Source: an uncultured Paraburkholderia sp.
GTDB taxonomy: Bacteria > Pseudomonadota > Gammaproteobacteria > Burkholderiales > Burkholderiaceae
NCBI GenBank assembly: GCA_940746715.1
Contig: CALNWN010000002.1
Location: 496,001-560,000, forward strand
Length of the DNA: 64,000 nt
Direction: 5' to 3'
Shown here: in pieces, positions 29,346 through 40,569 of the stretch
How positions within the stretch are numbered: position 1 is the first letter of the stretch
How the letters are laid out: every line of letters begins with the position of its first letter
Program-made: the position numbers and the translations under genes
The notes under the pieces: model-generated
What the model saw: only the letters and a program-made list of their open reading frames with translations
Database searches by the model: none
Told to the model about the DNA's origin: nothing

Positions 29346-30146
29346 CTACTGCGACATCTGCGCAGTGACGTTGACGGACACCTTCAACTGCTCCTCCCTG
29401 CCGCCGATGCGCCGGCCGCGCACCGGCGCCGCCGCCTCGTAATCGCGCGCAACGGCCTGCCTGCAGTACATTTCGCTGGCGAACGCGGCATGCGTGACGT
29501 CGATCGACACCCAGCCCGTGCCGTCGAGCCACACGTCCACCCACGCGTGACTCGCCGCGTGTGCGACCCCGCCGGGTTCGATATAGCCGCTCACGTAGCG
29601 CGCCGGGACGCCGCGGGTCCGGCAGCATGCGAGCATCAGATGCGCATGGTCCTGACACACGCCATTGCCGAGCGCGAGCGCCCGCGCCGCCGTACTGGTC
29701 ACCTCGGTCACGCCGGGGTTGTACCTGACCTGTTCGACGATCCGCTCGGACAGTGCGATCAGACCCGACGCGCTCGCGAGGCTCGGCACCGACCCGGCCA
29801 GTTCGCGAATCGCCGCGTCGGCCTCCGTGAGGCGCGTCGCGCAGGTGAAATGTTCGAGCGGAATCGGACCGGCATCGTCGGGAAGACGGCCGTCCCGCAG
29901 CACAATCGTGTCGACTTCGCCGGATACGTGCAGGCGAATCTCGCTGTGCGGCTTGTTGATGACGAGCGTATGCAGCACGTTGCCGTAGGCGTCGAACGCG
30001 GCGTCGAGCTTGCCCGGCGCGTCGATGCTCCAGCGCCGCACGACCTGCGAGGCGCCGCTTGCGGGCGTGAGCCGCAATTGCTGGATCGAGTAATGGACAG
30101 TCGCTTCGTAACGATAGGACGTCTCGTGGCGGATCGTCAGGTACAT
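29346..30146 (-). CDS. Transglutaminase-like cysteine protein of the Anbu cluster
   Basis: 266 residues, starting MYLTIRHETSYRYE. An N-terminal beta-rich domain is followed by a transglutaminase-like catalytic core with the triad Cys in GNGVCQDHAHLML, His in SHAWVDVW and Asp in SIDVTH. It is cytoplasmic (no signal). It starts 11 bases after the alpha-E stop and sits before Anbu, forming the usual cluster. In relatives it is predicted to be an amidase or transpeptidase acting on isopeptide-like bonds. Intact. Confidence 0.9.
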   Translation of the reverse strand: MYLTIRHETSYRYEATVHYSIQQLRLTPASGASQVVRRWSIDAPGKLDAAFDAYGNVLHTLVINKPHSEIRLHVSGEVDTIVLRDGRLPDDAGPIPLEHFTCATRLTEADAAIRELAGSVPSLASASGLIALSERIVEQVRYNPGVTEVTSTAARALALGNGVCQDHAHLMLACCRTRGVPARYVSGYIEPGGVAHAASHAWVDVWLDGTGWVSIDVTHAAFASEMYCRQAVARDYEAAAPVRGRRIGGREEQLKVSVNVTAQMSQ

Positions 30147-30156
30147 GGAAACTCCG

Positions 30157-31107
30157 TCAGGCGACTGGCAGCATGAGATAGGTACGCGCGACGAGATTGC
30201 CGAGCTCGAACACGCGAGCAAGGAATTGCGTCAGGTACGCGTGCAGGCCGGCTTCGAAAATCTGCCGGATATCCGAATAGAGGAGTTCGGCGCGCAGCTT
30301 GCCGGCGAACCGTTCGCACTGGTTCGAGCCCGAGGTGCGCAGCATCGCCAGATTCGCGCAGACGCCTTCGAGCGAAGCCAGCAGCGAGCGCGGCATCTGC
30401 TGGTTGAGGATCATCAATTCGACGACCCGGGCCGGCGTGACGACGTCGCGATACACCTTGCGATAGATTTCCAGCGCCGACACGGAGCTCAGAATCGAAG
30501 TCCAGTAATAGAAGTCTTCGAGCTGGCGCGCCGCGTCGCGCGAGTTCGGCTCCACGTCGGCAAAGCGTACGTCGAGAATGCGCGCCGTGTTGTCGGCGCG
30601 CTCCAGAAACGTGCCGAGCTGCGTGAAGAAGAACGCGTCGTCCTGCAGCGCGGTGCCGATCGTCACGCCGCGCGACAGGTGCGAGCGAAACTTGACCCAT
30701 TCGAACAGCGCGCCCGGATTCGCCGCGGCCTGGCCGGACGAAATACGCTCGTTGAATTCGAGCCAGGTGTCGTTGATCGTCTCCCACCATTCGGTCGTCA
30801 AGGTGCCGCGAACGGCACGCGCATTTTCGCGCGCGGCATGCAGGCACGAATGAATACTCGACGGGTTCGTCGCGTCGGCCACCATGAAGTCGAGCACGTG
30901 TTCGCGCGTCGGCTCGTCATAGCGCTGCGCGAAGGCAGACTCGAGTTCGGAGATGCGCAGCACCGAACGTTGCGCGCGCGCCTCCTGGTCGGGCGTCTGC
31001 GGCAGCAAAAGCGCCTCGAGGTTGATGTCGAGCATGCGGGCGGTGTTCTCCGCGCGCTCCATGTAGCGGGCCATCCAGAAGAGGTGATCGGCGGTGCGGC
31101 TTAGCAT
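30157..31107 (-). CDS. Alpha-E domain protein of the Anbu cluster
   Basis: The 316-residue all-helical protein starts MLSRTADHLFWMARYMERAE, the diagnostic start of the alpha-E (DUF403) family, and repeats a similar motif later (FFFTQLGTFLERADNTARIL). The conserved Arg and Glu residues of both repeats are present. It is always linked with circularly permuted ATP-grasp proteins and is thought to work with them in peptide-bond formation; no enzyme activity is proven. Intact, between ATP-grasp and transglutaminase genes. Confidence 0.9.
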   Translation of the reverse strand: MLSRTADHLFWMARYMERAENTARMLDINLEALLLPQTPDQEARAQRSVLRISELESAFAQRYDEPTREHVLDFMVADATNPSSIHSCLHAARENARAVRGTLTTEWWETINDTWLEFNERISSGQAAANPGALFEWVKFRSHLSRGVTIGTALQDDAFFFTQLGTFLERADNTARILDVRFADVEPNSRDAARQLEDFYYWTSILSSVSALEIYRKVYRDVVTPARVVELMILNQQMPRSLLASLEGVCANLAMLRTSGSNQCERFAGKLRAELLYSDIRQIFEAGLHAYLTQFLARVFELGNLVARTYLMLPVA

Positions 31108-31246
31108 GACGGCGTTCCGTATCTGATGACGCGAGGTCTCTTGAAGTAAAGCTCGCGCTGGTTATCCGTATGCGCCGGCGGCTTTCAATGAGCGCCCCGG
31201 CGCGCTGGGTTGCGGGCGCGGCCAGGGTAGCCGCGCGGCAACCGCG

Positions 31247-32651
31247 TCAGTCGACCATCCACGTGTCTTTGGTCCCGCCTCCCTGCGACGAATTGACGAC
31301 GAGCGAGCCCTCCTGCGACGCGGGTCAGTCCGCCCGCGACCATCGTGACCGTCTTGCCCGACAGCACGAACGGACGCAGGTCGATATGGCACGGCGCAAT
31401 GCCGGATTCGACGAAGGTCGGGCAAGCGGAAAGCGCCAAGGTGGGTTGCGCGATATAGCCCGCCGGGCGCGCGATCAGACGCTCGCGGAACGCTTCGATT
31501 TCGGCCTTCGTCGAGGCGGGTCCGACGAGCATGCCGTAGCCGCCCGCGCCGTGCACTTCCTTGACGACGAGTTCCGGCAGATGCGCGAGCGTGTACGCAA
31601 GATCGTCCGGCTTGGGGCACTGGAACGTGGGCACGTTGTTCAGGATCGGCTTCTCGCCCAGGTAGAACTCGATCATGTCCGGCATGTACGGGTAGATCGA
31701 TTTGTCGTCGGCGATGCCGGTGCCCATCGCATTGGCCAGCGCGACACGCCCCGCCCGATACGCGGTCAGCAGGCCCGGTATGCCGAGCGCCGAGTCGTTG
31801 CGGAACGCGAGCGGATCCGGAAAATCGTCGTCGACCCGGCGATAGATCACGTCCACCCGCTTCGGCCCCCGCGTCGTGCGCATGAACACATAGTTGTTGT
31901 CGACGAAAAGGTCCTTGCCTTCCACCAGCTCGACGCCCATCTGTTGCGCGAGGAACGTGTGCTCGAAATACGCTGAGTTGTACATGCCCGGCGTCAGCAC
32001 GACCACGACCGGATCGTCGACGCCTTCGGGCGCGACCGAGCGCAGCGTATCGAGCAGGAGATAGGGATAATGCGCGACCGGCGCAATGCGGTTCTGCACG
32101 AACAGCTCGGGGAAAAGCCGCATCATCATCTTGCGGTTTTCGAGCATATAGGACACGCCCGACGGAACCCGCAGGTTGTCTTCGAGCACATAGAACTCGC
32201 CGTCGTCGCCGGCGCGCACCACGTCGACGCCGGCAATATGCGCGTAAACACCGAGCGGCACATTGACGCCCTGCATTTCCGGCCGGTATTGCGCGTTGGT
32301 ATAAACCTGCTCCGCGGGCACGATGCCGGCGCGCACGATCTTGCGATCGTGATACACGTCGTGGATAAACAGATTGAGCGCCTGGACGCGCTGACGCAGG
32401 CCAGCTTCCAGCGTCTGCCATTCGCCGTGCGGAATGATGCGTGGAATGAGATCGAAGGGAATCAGCCGCTCGGTGCCGGAGAGGTCGCCGTTCACGGCGA
32501 ACGTAATGCCGACCCGGCGAAACAGCAGGTCGGCTTCCGCACGTTTGCGTGCGATCGCTTCATTGCCATGCTTCGAGAGCCACCGCTCAAAGCGCGCGTA
32601 GTGTGGCCGCACGGCATCGTCATGATGACGCATCTCGTCATAGCATCGCAT
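31247..32651 (-). pseudogene. Circularly permuted ATP-grasp protein (DUF404/407), C-terminal frameshift
   Basis: The protein begins MRCYDEMRHHDDAVRPHYAR and contains EFYVLEDNLRVPSGVSYMLE, VVLTPGMYNSAYFEH and VVKEVHGAGGYGMLVGP, all typical of the family. After GGLTRVA the expected end (EGSLVVNSSQGGGTKDTWM) is in another frame, because about five bases are missing near 31313-31320; the natural stop would be at 31247. In this state the frame runs to 31185. The lost tail holds the conserved Asn used for metal-ATP in ATP-grasp enzymes, so the first enzyme of the cluster is probably impaired. The start at 32651 is favoured over an upstream ATG. Confidence 0.8.
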
Positions 32652-32919
32652 GTCACGCCCCGCTCTTGTTGTCGGATAGAAGGCGAATGCGCTGCGCATT
32701 CGGTGTTCGACTTCATTCAAGCAAGCGCTATGCCATTGAGCTTTTAGCGCGCCAAACCGGCAGACATGCACATGAAGCGCGCATCGCAAAGCGTCGCGCT
32801 TCGCTGCCATCGTACTGCTGCCGCACACGATGCGCTAGTACAGTGCATGAGCGGCACCGACGATGCACCGCGTCGTATTTTGGGGCACGCCGCGCGGGAG
32901 AGTCGCGGCAGAGAGAAGC

Positions 32920-32955
32920 CAAAAAAATCCCCGTGGAGTTGCATCCACGGGGATT
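32920..32955 (-). terminator. Rho-independent terminator of the HU gene
   Basis: A 12-bp stem (32926-32937 with 32944-32955) and a 6-base loop are followed on the minus strand by a T7 run (A tract at 32921-32927). It is located 55 bases after the HU stop. Confidence 0.92.
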
Positions 32956-33009
32956 CTGACGGCTTGCAATGCCTAGAGCGGAGCGCCCTGAGCAAAGCGT
33001 GAAGCGGGC

Positions 33010-33462
33010 TTAGCCTGCTGCAGCGTCCTTCAGCTTCTTCAGCGCACGTGCCTTGATGCGCACGCTAGCCGGCTTGGCCGGGAACCAGCGCTCTTCGCCC
33101 GTGAACGGGTCTTTGCCGAAGCGCTTTTTCTTGGCCGGCACGGCTTGCACGACGATCTTCAGAAGACCCGACAGCGCGAATTCGCCGGCGCCCTTCTTAT
33201 GCACTGCGCCGAGGATCGTGTCTTCGAGCGCGGCCAGAACGGCCTTGGCAGCCTTCGGTTCGACCGCTGCGCGTTCAGTAACGTGTGCAGCCAGCGAGGC
33301 CTTCGTGAAGGTGTCCTTGATCGGCGACGGTGCGCCGGATGCCTTCACGGCGACCTTCTTAGCTGCGGGAGCTTTCTTCGCAGGGACTTTCTTTGCAGCA
33401 ACCTTCTTGGTCGGTACCGGGGCAGCAGCCTTCTTGGCCAACTTTTTTGCGGAAGTCGGCAT
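33010..33462 (-). CDS. HU-family DNA-binding protein with Lys/Ala-rich N-terminal tail
   Basis: 150 residues from ATG 33462, preceded by AGGAGAA. Residues 1-45 are a histone-like tail of KKAAAP and AKKVPAKK repeats. The HU fold follows from TKASLAAHVTER, with the DNA-clasping beta arm RFGKDPFTGEERWFPAKPAS. HU proteins bend and compact DNA. N-terminal tails of this type are typical of Burkholderia and Bordetella. Intact, monocistronic and flanked by its own terminator. Confidence 0.92.
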   Translation of the reverse strand: MPTSAKKLAKKAAAPVPTKKVAAKKVPAKKAPAAKKVAVKASGAPSPIKDTFTKASLAAHVTERAAVEPKAAKAVLAALEDTILGAVHKKGAGEFALSGLLKIVVQAVPAKKKRFGKDPFTGEERWFPAKPASVRIKARALKKLKDAAAG

Positions 33463-33878
33463 GTTTCTCCTACTTGTTGTGGTCAGTGAATTGCACGAAG
33501 CGCACACCGTATGCACACGCTTCAACGCCGGATTCTACAAGCGCTCATGCGATTTGCGCGACTCTTTTGTGTATAAGAGCGCAGGTTTGTTGCGCGGCGC
33601 AGACTGCCGAACTCATTTTGAGCCTTGTTTCAGGGGCTAAACTGCTTCCGCGCACCCGGCAACACCGATTCGTAAAGTGCGTTACAAGCGGTTTCAACCC
33701 CTGTATAGCGGCACATTCTGCGCGGCGGTGACTGCTCCGTTTACGCTACGCGTGAGCCCTTTGCGCGCGATGTCGCTCGCTCGTGAGGCGGCCTACCAGC
33801 GAGCCTTCGGGTAACTCCGCATTGGCCGCGCCACATGAGCCGTTGCAACGTCATGACGCCGGGCGCACTTGCATGCGG
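33463..33878. other. Intergenic region between HU and MocR genes
   Basis: These 416 bases contain no ORF with protein-like composition, no RNA gene and no clear repeat. The right part (33700-33860) may contain degraded coding sequence, but I could not match it to anything. Confidence 0.4.
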
Positions 33879-35356
33879 CTATGAAGGGAGTCGCGGCAGG
33901 ATGTCCGCGAGCTTCTGCAAGGCAGCGTCGATATGTTGCCCAGCAATGTTGCCATAGCCGAAGATCAGACTCGCCTGCGGTTTCGCGCGCTGGTAGAACG
34001 GCGAGAGTCCATACAGACCGATCGACGCGTCGCGCGCCGCCGTCACCACGGCCTGTTCCGTGAGCGGCGCCCTCAGGCGCGCGGCGAGGTGGATGCCGGC
34101 CGTCGGCACGATCGGCTCGAACCACGGCGCGAGCGGGCCTTGCAGATGCGAGAGCAGCGTAGCGCGCCGCGCCGCATAGGTCTTGTGCATGCGCCGCAGG
34201 TGCTTGGCGAAATCGCCGTTCAGCATGAACGAGGCAAGCGCGGTTTGCGTGAGCGTGCAGCCGTGCCAGTCCGCGATCTGGCGGGCCTTGAAAAGCGGCC
34301 TGAATAGCGATGCCGGTGGCACTACATAGCCGACTCGCAGCTCGGGGAAAATGGTTTTGGAAAACGTGCCCACATAGGCGACGAGTCCTGCACGGTCGAG
34401 ACTTTTCAGCGGCTCCATCGGCCGGCCTTCAAAACGGTACTCGCAGTCGTAGTCGTCCTCGATAATCACGGCGCCGCGTTTTTGCGCCCATTCCAGCAGT
34501 TCGACGCGGCGCTCAAGACTCATCGGCATGCCGAGCGGAAACTGATGCGACGGCGTCACGTAGACGAGCCGCGCATTGTCCGGCAATTTACCGACGATCA
34601 AACCCTCGCGGTCGACCGGCACGCGCGCCACGCGCGCGTGCCGGTTGCCGTGAAGCACGCATGCGCGGGCGGATAACCGGGATCTTCGATGGCGGCCACT
34701 TCGCCGGGCCCGAGCGTGACGCGCGCGAGCAGGTCGAGCGCGTGCTGCGCGCCTTGCGTCACGATCACTTCTTCCCAGTTGCTGGACACCGCGCGATTGA
34801 ACGCGAGGTAGCGCGAAATCGCGAGCCGCAATTCCTGTTCGCCAGCCGCGTCGCGATAAGTGCCGGAGCCGCGCGCCTGCGTACGCAGCGCGTGATTCAC
34901 GCAACGGCGCCAAGCGTCGAACGGGAACAATGCCTTGTCGGTCGCCCCGCCAACGAAATCGTGCGGCGACGCCACGGAAGGCCGCGGCATCGGCAGGCTG
35001 TCGGGCATCTGCTCCCACAGCGGTTGTGCGCGCGCCGTGTCGCTCTTCGTCTTCGCAGGTTCGCGCGATGAATCGGCCGCGCGCACATGAGGCGAGCGCT
35101 CGGCCGGCAGGCGCTCCAGACCGTCGGCCACGAAGGTGCCCGAACCGGCCCGCGCGGTGAGATAACCCTCGGAAAGAAGCCGCTCGAAAACATCGAGCGT
35201 GGTCTTGCGTGAGACGCCGAGTTGCGCGGCGAGATCGCGCGTGGACGGCAAACGCGTGCCCCCGGCGAGGCGCCCCTCCAGGATGCCGGCGCGCAACTGC
35301 CGATAGATCTGCCCGGAGAGGTCGTGATGCCCTTCGACGGCGATGTGGATTTCCAT
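33879..35356 (-). pseudogene. MocR-family (GntR-aminotransferase) regulator, frameshifted
   Basis: The N-terminal GntR winged helix is clear (GTRLPSTRDLAAQLGVSRKT), followed by a linker and a fold-type I aminotransferase domain. PLP-binding Lys lies in YVGTFSKTIFPELRVGYVV, with Asp in IIEDDYDCEYRF. One base is lost in a CG-rich run near 34630, so the written protein stops after the ACFTATGTRA region and the remaining 240 residues are in another frame. MocR proteins use PLP to sense amines or amino acids and usually regulate a divergent gene. Confidence 0.85.
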
Positions 35357-35823
35357 TCTGGCTGGCTACCTGTTATGTCCACGCCATGACACTTCCGCGT
35401 GGCCAATGGCAGCGGCCAGCTTGACGCGTCGCCGCGGGCGGTGCGGGCGGTGCGCGGGCGCAATGGTCCTCGATTCACAGCGCCACGCGGCAGACCGTGC
35501 GCGTGCTGATCATCGCGTGCTTCCTGCGCGAACCGGCGCATCGCTAAAGGCAAGCCCGGTTGCTATGGCCGCCCGCCTACCCACAGCGCATAGACACAGA
35601 CACCGCCCAATCTTGTCGCGTCTTTTTCCGAAGAAAGCCGCGGCATTTCCGCATTGCCGGCCGGATCGGCTGAGCGTCCTGTAGCTTCTGGCAACATAGC
35701 GTGTTGTCTCGAAAATGGCGGTGGGTTTGAAGCCGGGGTCTCAGGCCCGCAGCCCCGGCAAGGCCGGATCAAACCATATTTGCTTATATCAAACAAATTT
35801 TGACGGGCTAATTTCCTCCTGCT
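35357..35823. promoter_or_regulatory. Divergent region between MocR and XRE-cupin genes
   Basis: A 467-base spacer. The left two thirds hold no recognisable gene and look like decayed coding DNA. Near the right end, 35780-35794 reads TTTG-N7-CAAA inside an AT-rich patch just before the XRE-cupin ATG, a plausible operator or promoter. Evidence is by eye only. Confidence 0.35.
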
Positions 35824-36395
35824 ATGGTCACGACAATTCATAAGAGCAATGCGGCACTCGAACTAGGCAGCAAGATCCGCGCGCTGCGGCAACGGCTGAA
35901 GCGCACGCTGGACGACACGGCAACCGCGGCGGGCATTTCCAAGCCGTTTTTGTCGCAGGTGGAACGGGGCCTCGCCTCGCCCTCCATCACGTCGCTGGCC
36001 GGCATCGCTCAGGCGCTTGGCGTGACGGTGCAGTATTTCGTCGACACACCGAGCGAAGAGCGCTCGGTGAGCCGCGGCGATCAGCTGAAGTTTTTCGGTT
36101 TCGCGGACTCGGCCAATCTGTTCGCGCGCCTGACCAACGTGACGGGCGGGCGGCAGCTCGAGGCGATCCTCTGAAGATGCCGCCGGGGCAAAAGCGTTCG
36201 GAGGTCACGACGCATGCCGGTGAAGAGTTTTTGTATGTGATCGACGGCGAAGTGTCGTTGACGCTGGAAGGCAAGACGTTCGTGCTGCGTGCAGGAGACA
36301 GCGCGCATTACGAATCGACGGTGCCGCATAGCTGGATGAACACCGCGCACGTGGAGTCGGCGGTGGTCTGGGTGGGCACACCGAGACTGTTTTAA
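35824..36395 (+). pseudogene. XRE-family regulator with cupin domain, frameshifted
   Basis: The Cro/C1-type HTH is at residues 15-70 (DDTATAAGISKPFLSQVERG, SPSITSLAGIAQALGVTVQY). The C-terminal cupin (HAGEEFLYVIDGEVSLTLEG, ESTVPHSWMN) continues in another frame because one base is missing at about 36172 (CTC-TGAAG, probably CTCCTGAAG). The written frame ends at 36174. Such HTH-cupin proteins sense small metabolites (the PuuR-like type). A weak start context is present. Confidence 0.85.
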
Positions 36396-36567
36396 AGAAG
36401 CAGGCTACTTTCCCGGTTCATCCGGCAGGGGCAGCCTGCATTACCAAATGTAAGGATTCCTGCATGTCGGACAAACAACAAGGGCCGCCCGGGCCTGAAC
36501 AAAGCAGATAGCCAGGCGCATTGACGCCGGCGCTTTCTTCTCTCGACCTTTCCTGCGATCTGAACCG

Positions 36568-37992
36568 ATGAAAACCCCGTTTGCCTACGCGACGGCGCTG
36601 AGTGCGCTCGTCCTCAGCTTTGCCTCGCCCTTTGCCCCTTCCGCTTTTGCCGTCACCGTGCCGGCCGGCGTCACGCTCGCGGCCAGCTAGGAAATGACCC
36701 GGCAGGTGCCGGGGGAAACAGAGTCGCTCGACCCGGCGCACATCGAATCGTGGACCGGCAATACGATCGCGCTCGACCTCTTCGAGGGCCTCACGCGTAT
36801 CGACGCCGCCGGCGCAATCGTGCCCGGCGTCGCGCAATCGTGGACGCGCACCGGCCCCGACACGTGGGTGTTCAAGCTGCGCCATGACGCCCGCTGGAGC
36901 AATCGGCAGCCCGTCACCGCAAACGATTTCGTGTACGCGTGGCAGCGCGTGCTCGACCCGAAAACCGGCTCCAAATACACCGTGCTGGTCGAATTCGTGA
37001 AGAACGCCAAGGCGATTCTCGCCGGCAAGGCGCAGCTCTCGAGTCTGGGCGTTCGCGCCGCCGACCCGTACACGCTGGAAGTTACCACCAAGGTGCCCGC
37101 CGCCTTCTTCCCGCAGCTCACCGCCATGACGACCATGGCCCCGGTCAACCGCGACGTCGTGACGAAATTCGGCGGCGACTGGACGCGGCCGGGCAACTTC
37201 GTCGGCAATGGTCCCTATGCGCTCGCCGACTGGCAGCCGGGCAACCGGCTCGTCGGCACGAAGAGCAAGACGTACTGGAACGCCAGCAAGGTCGTGATCA
37301 CCAAAGTGACCTATCTGCCGATCGACAGCGACTGGTCCGCAATCAGCCTGCCGCCGACATGGCAGAACGTGCACTGGTTCGGCACCGACGAACTCGGCCG
37401 CGACCTGCTCGCGCGCACGCTGCAAAGCGGGCGCGTGTCGCTCGAAGTCGGGCTGCTCGGCACGCTCGTTTCCGGGCTGATCGGCGTCGCGTATGGCGCA
37501 ACCGCCGGTTATCTCGGCGGTCGCGTCGACGCGGTGATGATGCGCATCGTCGACATGATGTACGCGATTCCCTACATGCTGATCGCCATTCTGATGATGA
37601 CCATGTTCGGCCGCGCGTTCTATCTCGTCGTGCTGACCATCAGCGCGTTCTCGTGGCTCGACATGGCGCGGGTGGTGCGCGGTCAGACGCTGTCGCTGCG
37701 TTCGCGCGAATTCATCGATGCCGCGAAAGCCATCGGCGTGAGTTCGCGCTCGATCATCGCGCGTCATATCGTGCCGAACATCGTGCTCACCGAATCCGTG
37801 CTGTCGTTCCTCGGCCTCGGCGTGCAGGAACCCATGACCAGCTGGGGCGTGCTGATTCAGGACGGCGCGCAGAAACTCGAGTCCATGCAGTGGCTGCTGC
37901 TCTGCCCGGCTGTGATGTTGTGCGTCACGCTCTACTGCGTGAATTTCGTCGGCGACGGTCTGCGCGACGCATTCGATCCCAAGGACCGCTGA
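36568..37992 (+). pseudogene. OppA-OppC chimera: peptide-binding protein fused to permease by deletion
   Basis: The first part is a peptide-binding protein: signal peptide (MKTPFAYATALSALVL), then an in-frame TAG at 36688 where Gln is expected, then EMTRQVPGETESLDPAHIES, typical for OppA. At about 37330 (VTYLPIDSD) the frame enters the C-terminal 215 residues of an inner-membrane permease (WSAISLPPTWQNVHWFGTDE, then LGRDLLARTLQ), typical of OppC, ending at 37992. The rest of OppA, all of OppB and the start of OppC are missing, about 2.5-3 kb. OppD and OppF follow, so the transporter is not functional. Confidence 0.9.
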
Positions 37993-37993
37993 C

Positions 37994-38991
37994 ATGCCGC
38001 TACTCGAAGTCAAAGATGTCGGCGTGCGCTTCACGCGCCGCGAAGGCGCGCCCGTCGACGCGGTGCAACGCGTGTCGTTTTCGCTGGAAGCGGGCCGCAC
38101 CCTCGGCATTGTCGGCGAATCGGGTTCGGGCAAGAGCCAGACGGTGATGGCTCTGCTCGGTCTGCTCGCGGGCAACGGCCAGGTGTCGGGCGAAGCGCTC
38201 TATCGCGGCGAGAATCTGCTCGCCATGAATGAAGCCGCGCTCAACAGGATTCGCGGCGACCGCATCGGCATGATCTTTCAGGACCCGATGACCTCGCTCA
38301 ATCCGTTCCTGACGATCGAGCGGCAAATGACGGAAACGCTGCAGCTGCATCGCAAGACGTCGCGGCGCGAGGCGCGCCGCCGCGCGATCGAAGCGCTCGA
38401 GTCGGTGCGCATTCCCGATGCCGCATGCCGCATCGGCATGTATCCGCACGAGTTTTCCGGCGGCATGCGGCAACGCGTGATGATCGCCATGGCGCTGCTG
38501 TCGGAGCCCGAAATCCTGATCGCCGACGAGCCCACCACCGCGCTCGACGTCACCGTGCAGGCGCAGATCATCGAGTTGCTGCGCGAGCTGAATCGCGAGC
38601 GCGGCACCGCGATCATTCTGATCACGCACGACATGGGCGTCGTCGCCGGTCTATGCGACGACGTGATGGTGATGTACGCCGGCCAGGCCGTCGAGCAGGC
38701 GAGCGCCGCCACGCTCTTTGCCGCGCCGACGCATCCGTACACGCGCGGGCTGCTCAACGCACTGCCGCGCCTGACCGATGACAGCGACGACGAACGCCCC
38801 CTGCAAACCATTCCCGGCAATCCGCCGCTGCCCGGCGAAGTGGGCGCGGGCTGCGCCTTCGCGCCGCGCTGCACGTATTGCAGCGACGCATGCCGCGAGT
38901 CGCGTCCCGCGCTCGTTGCAACGGCGAACGACCCGCAGGCATGGCGCGCCTGCCATCGTCCGGCGGGCGAAATCCTGGAGGCACAACACGT

Positions 38992-38995
<4 letters not shown>
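37994..38995 (+). CDS. oppD: Peptide ABC transporter ATP-binding protein OppD
   Basis: The intact 333-residue ATPase has Walker A GESGSGKSQT, signature SGGMRQRVMIAMAL, Walker B LIADEPTTALDV and switch His in ILITHDMG. The C-terminal oligopeptide_HTP domain carries the Cys cluster (CAFAPRCTYCSDAC) typical for OppD/DppD, which can hold an iron-sulphur cluster. It begins one base after the chimera stop and overlaps oppF by ATGA. With oppB absent it has no intact membrane partner in this operon. Confidence 0.9.
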
Positions 38996-39988
<993 letters not shown>

Positions 39989-40161
39989 AGCCAGCCGCCT
40001 TTAACAGAAACACAAGCACAACCCTAACGACCCGATTCGCCGGCGCGGTGGTCTCGCCGCGCCGTTGGATTCGCTCGTCCTGCAATCCGCAAGACGGGCG
40101 ATTAGCGTGGACTGGCTAACCGCCGGCCAAAGTTTCATCACAATTGCCGAGACATCTTTTA

Positions 40162-40569
40162 ATGAAAAACAACACACCAGGAACCCGGTCGAAAAAGTCC
40201 GGAGTCACCGCCGCGATCTGCTGTGCCTTCACCGTTCCCGCGCTGGCTATCGCCGCGAACGCCTACGCCGACGACAGCGTGACGCAGCCCGCGCCCGAAG
40301 CGAGCAACGCTGCGCCCGCCGCGCAAGGGTTGTCGTCACCCGCGCAAGTGTCGCAGGCTCAACCCGCGAACAAGCGCCGCGCGGATCAGGGCGGCCAGAT
40401 CCGCAACGATCAGCCGGACACGACGAACGCCCTCGTCAACGCCGAGGCTTCGCAAACCGTCACGCCGCCCGAGCCGCCGTCGAGCCAGGCCGCGAGCAAG
40501 GGCTTTATCGCGGATAGCCATTTGAATCTGCAATTGCGCAATTACGCGGATTACTTTCAGGCGCCGCCC
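40162..40569 (+). pseudogene. OprD-family porin, N-terminal fragment
   Basis: From ATG 40162 the frame has a signal peptide (CAFTVPALAIAANAYA), a Pro/Ala-rich spacer, and then KGFIADSHLNLQLRNYADYF, the start of the OprD barrel. Immediately afterwards (about 40570) the sequence becomes the reversed C-terminal coding region of the IclR gene. The remaining about 350 residues of the porin are gone. OprD porins often accompany peptide transporters, fitting the opp operon upstream. Confidence 0.75.

Noticed and set aside
36418-38175. Long minus-strand open frame (585 codons) across the opp genes
   Set aside because: It is antisense to clear OppA/OppC/OppD coding sequence and shows His/Arg/Gly-rich shadow composition.
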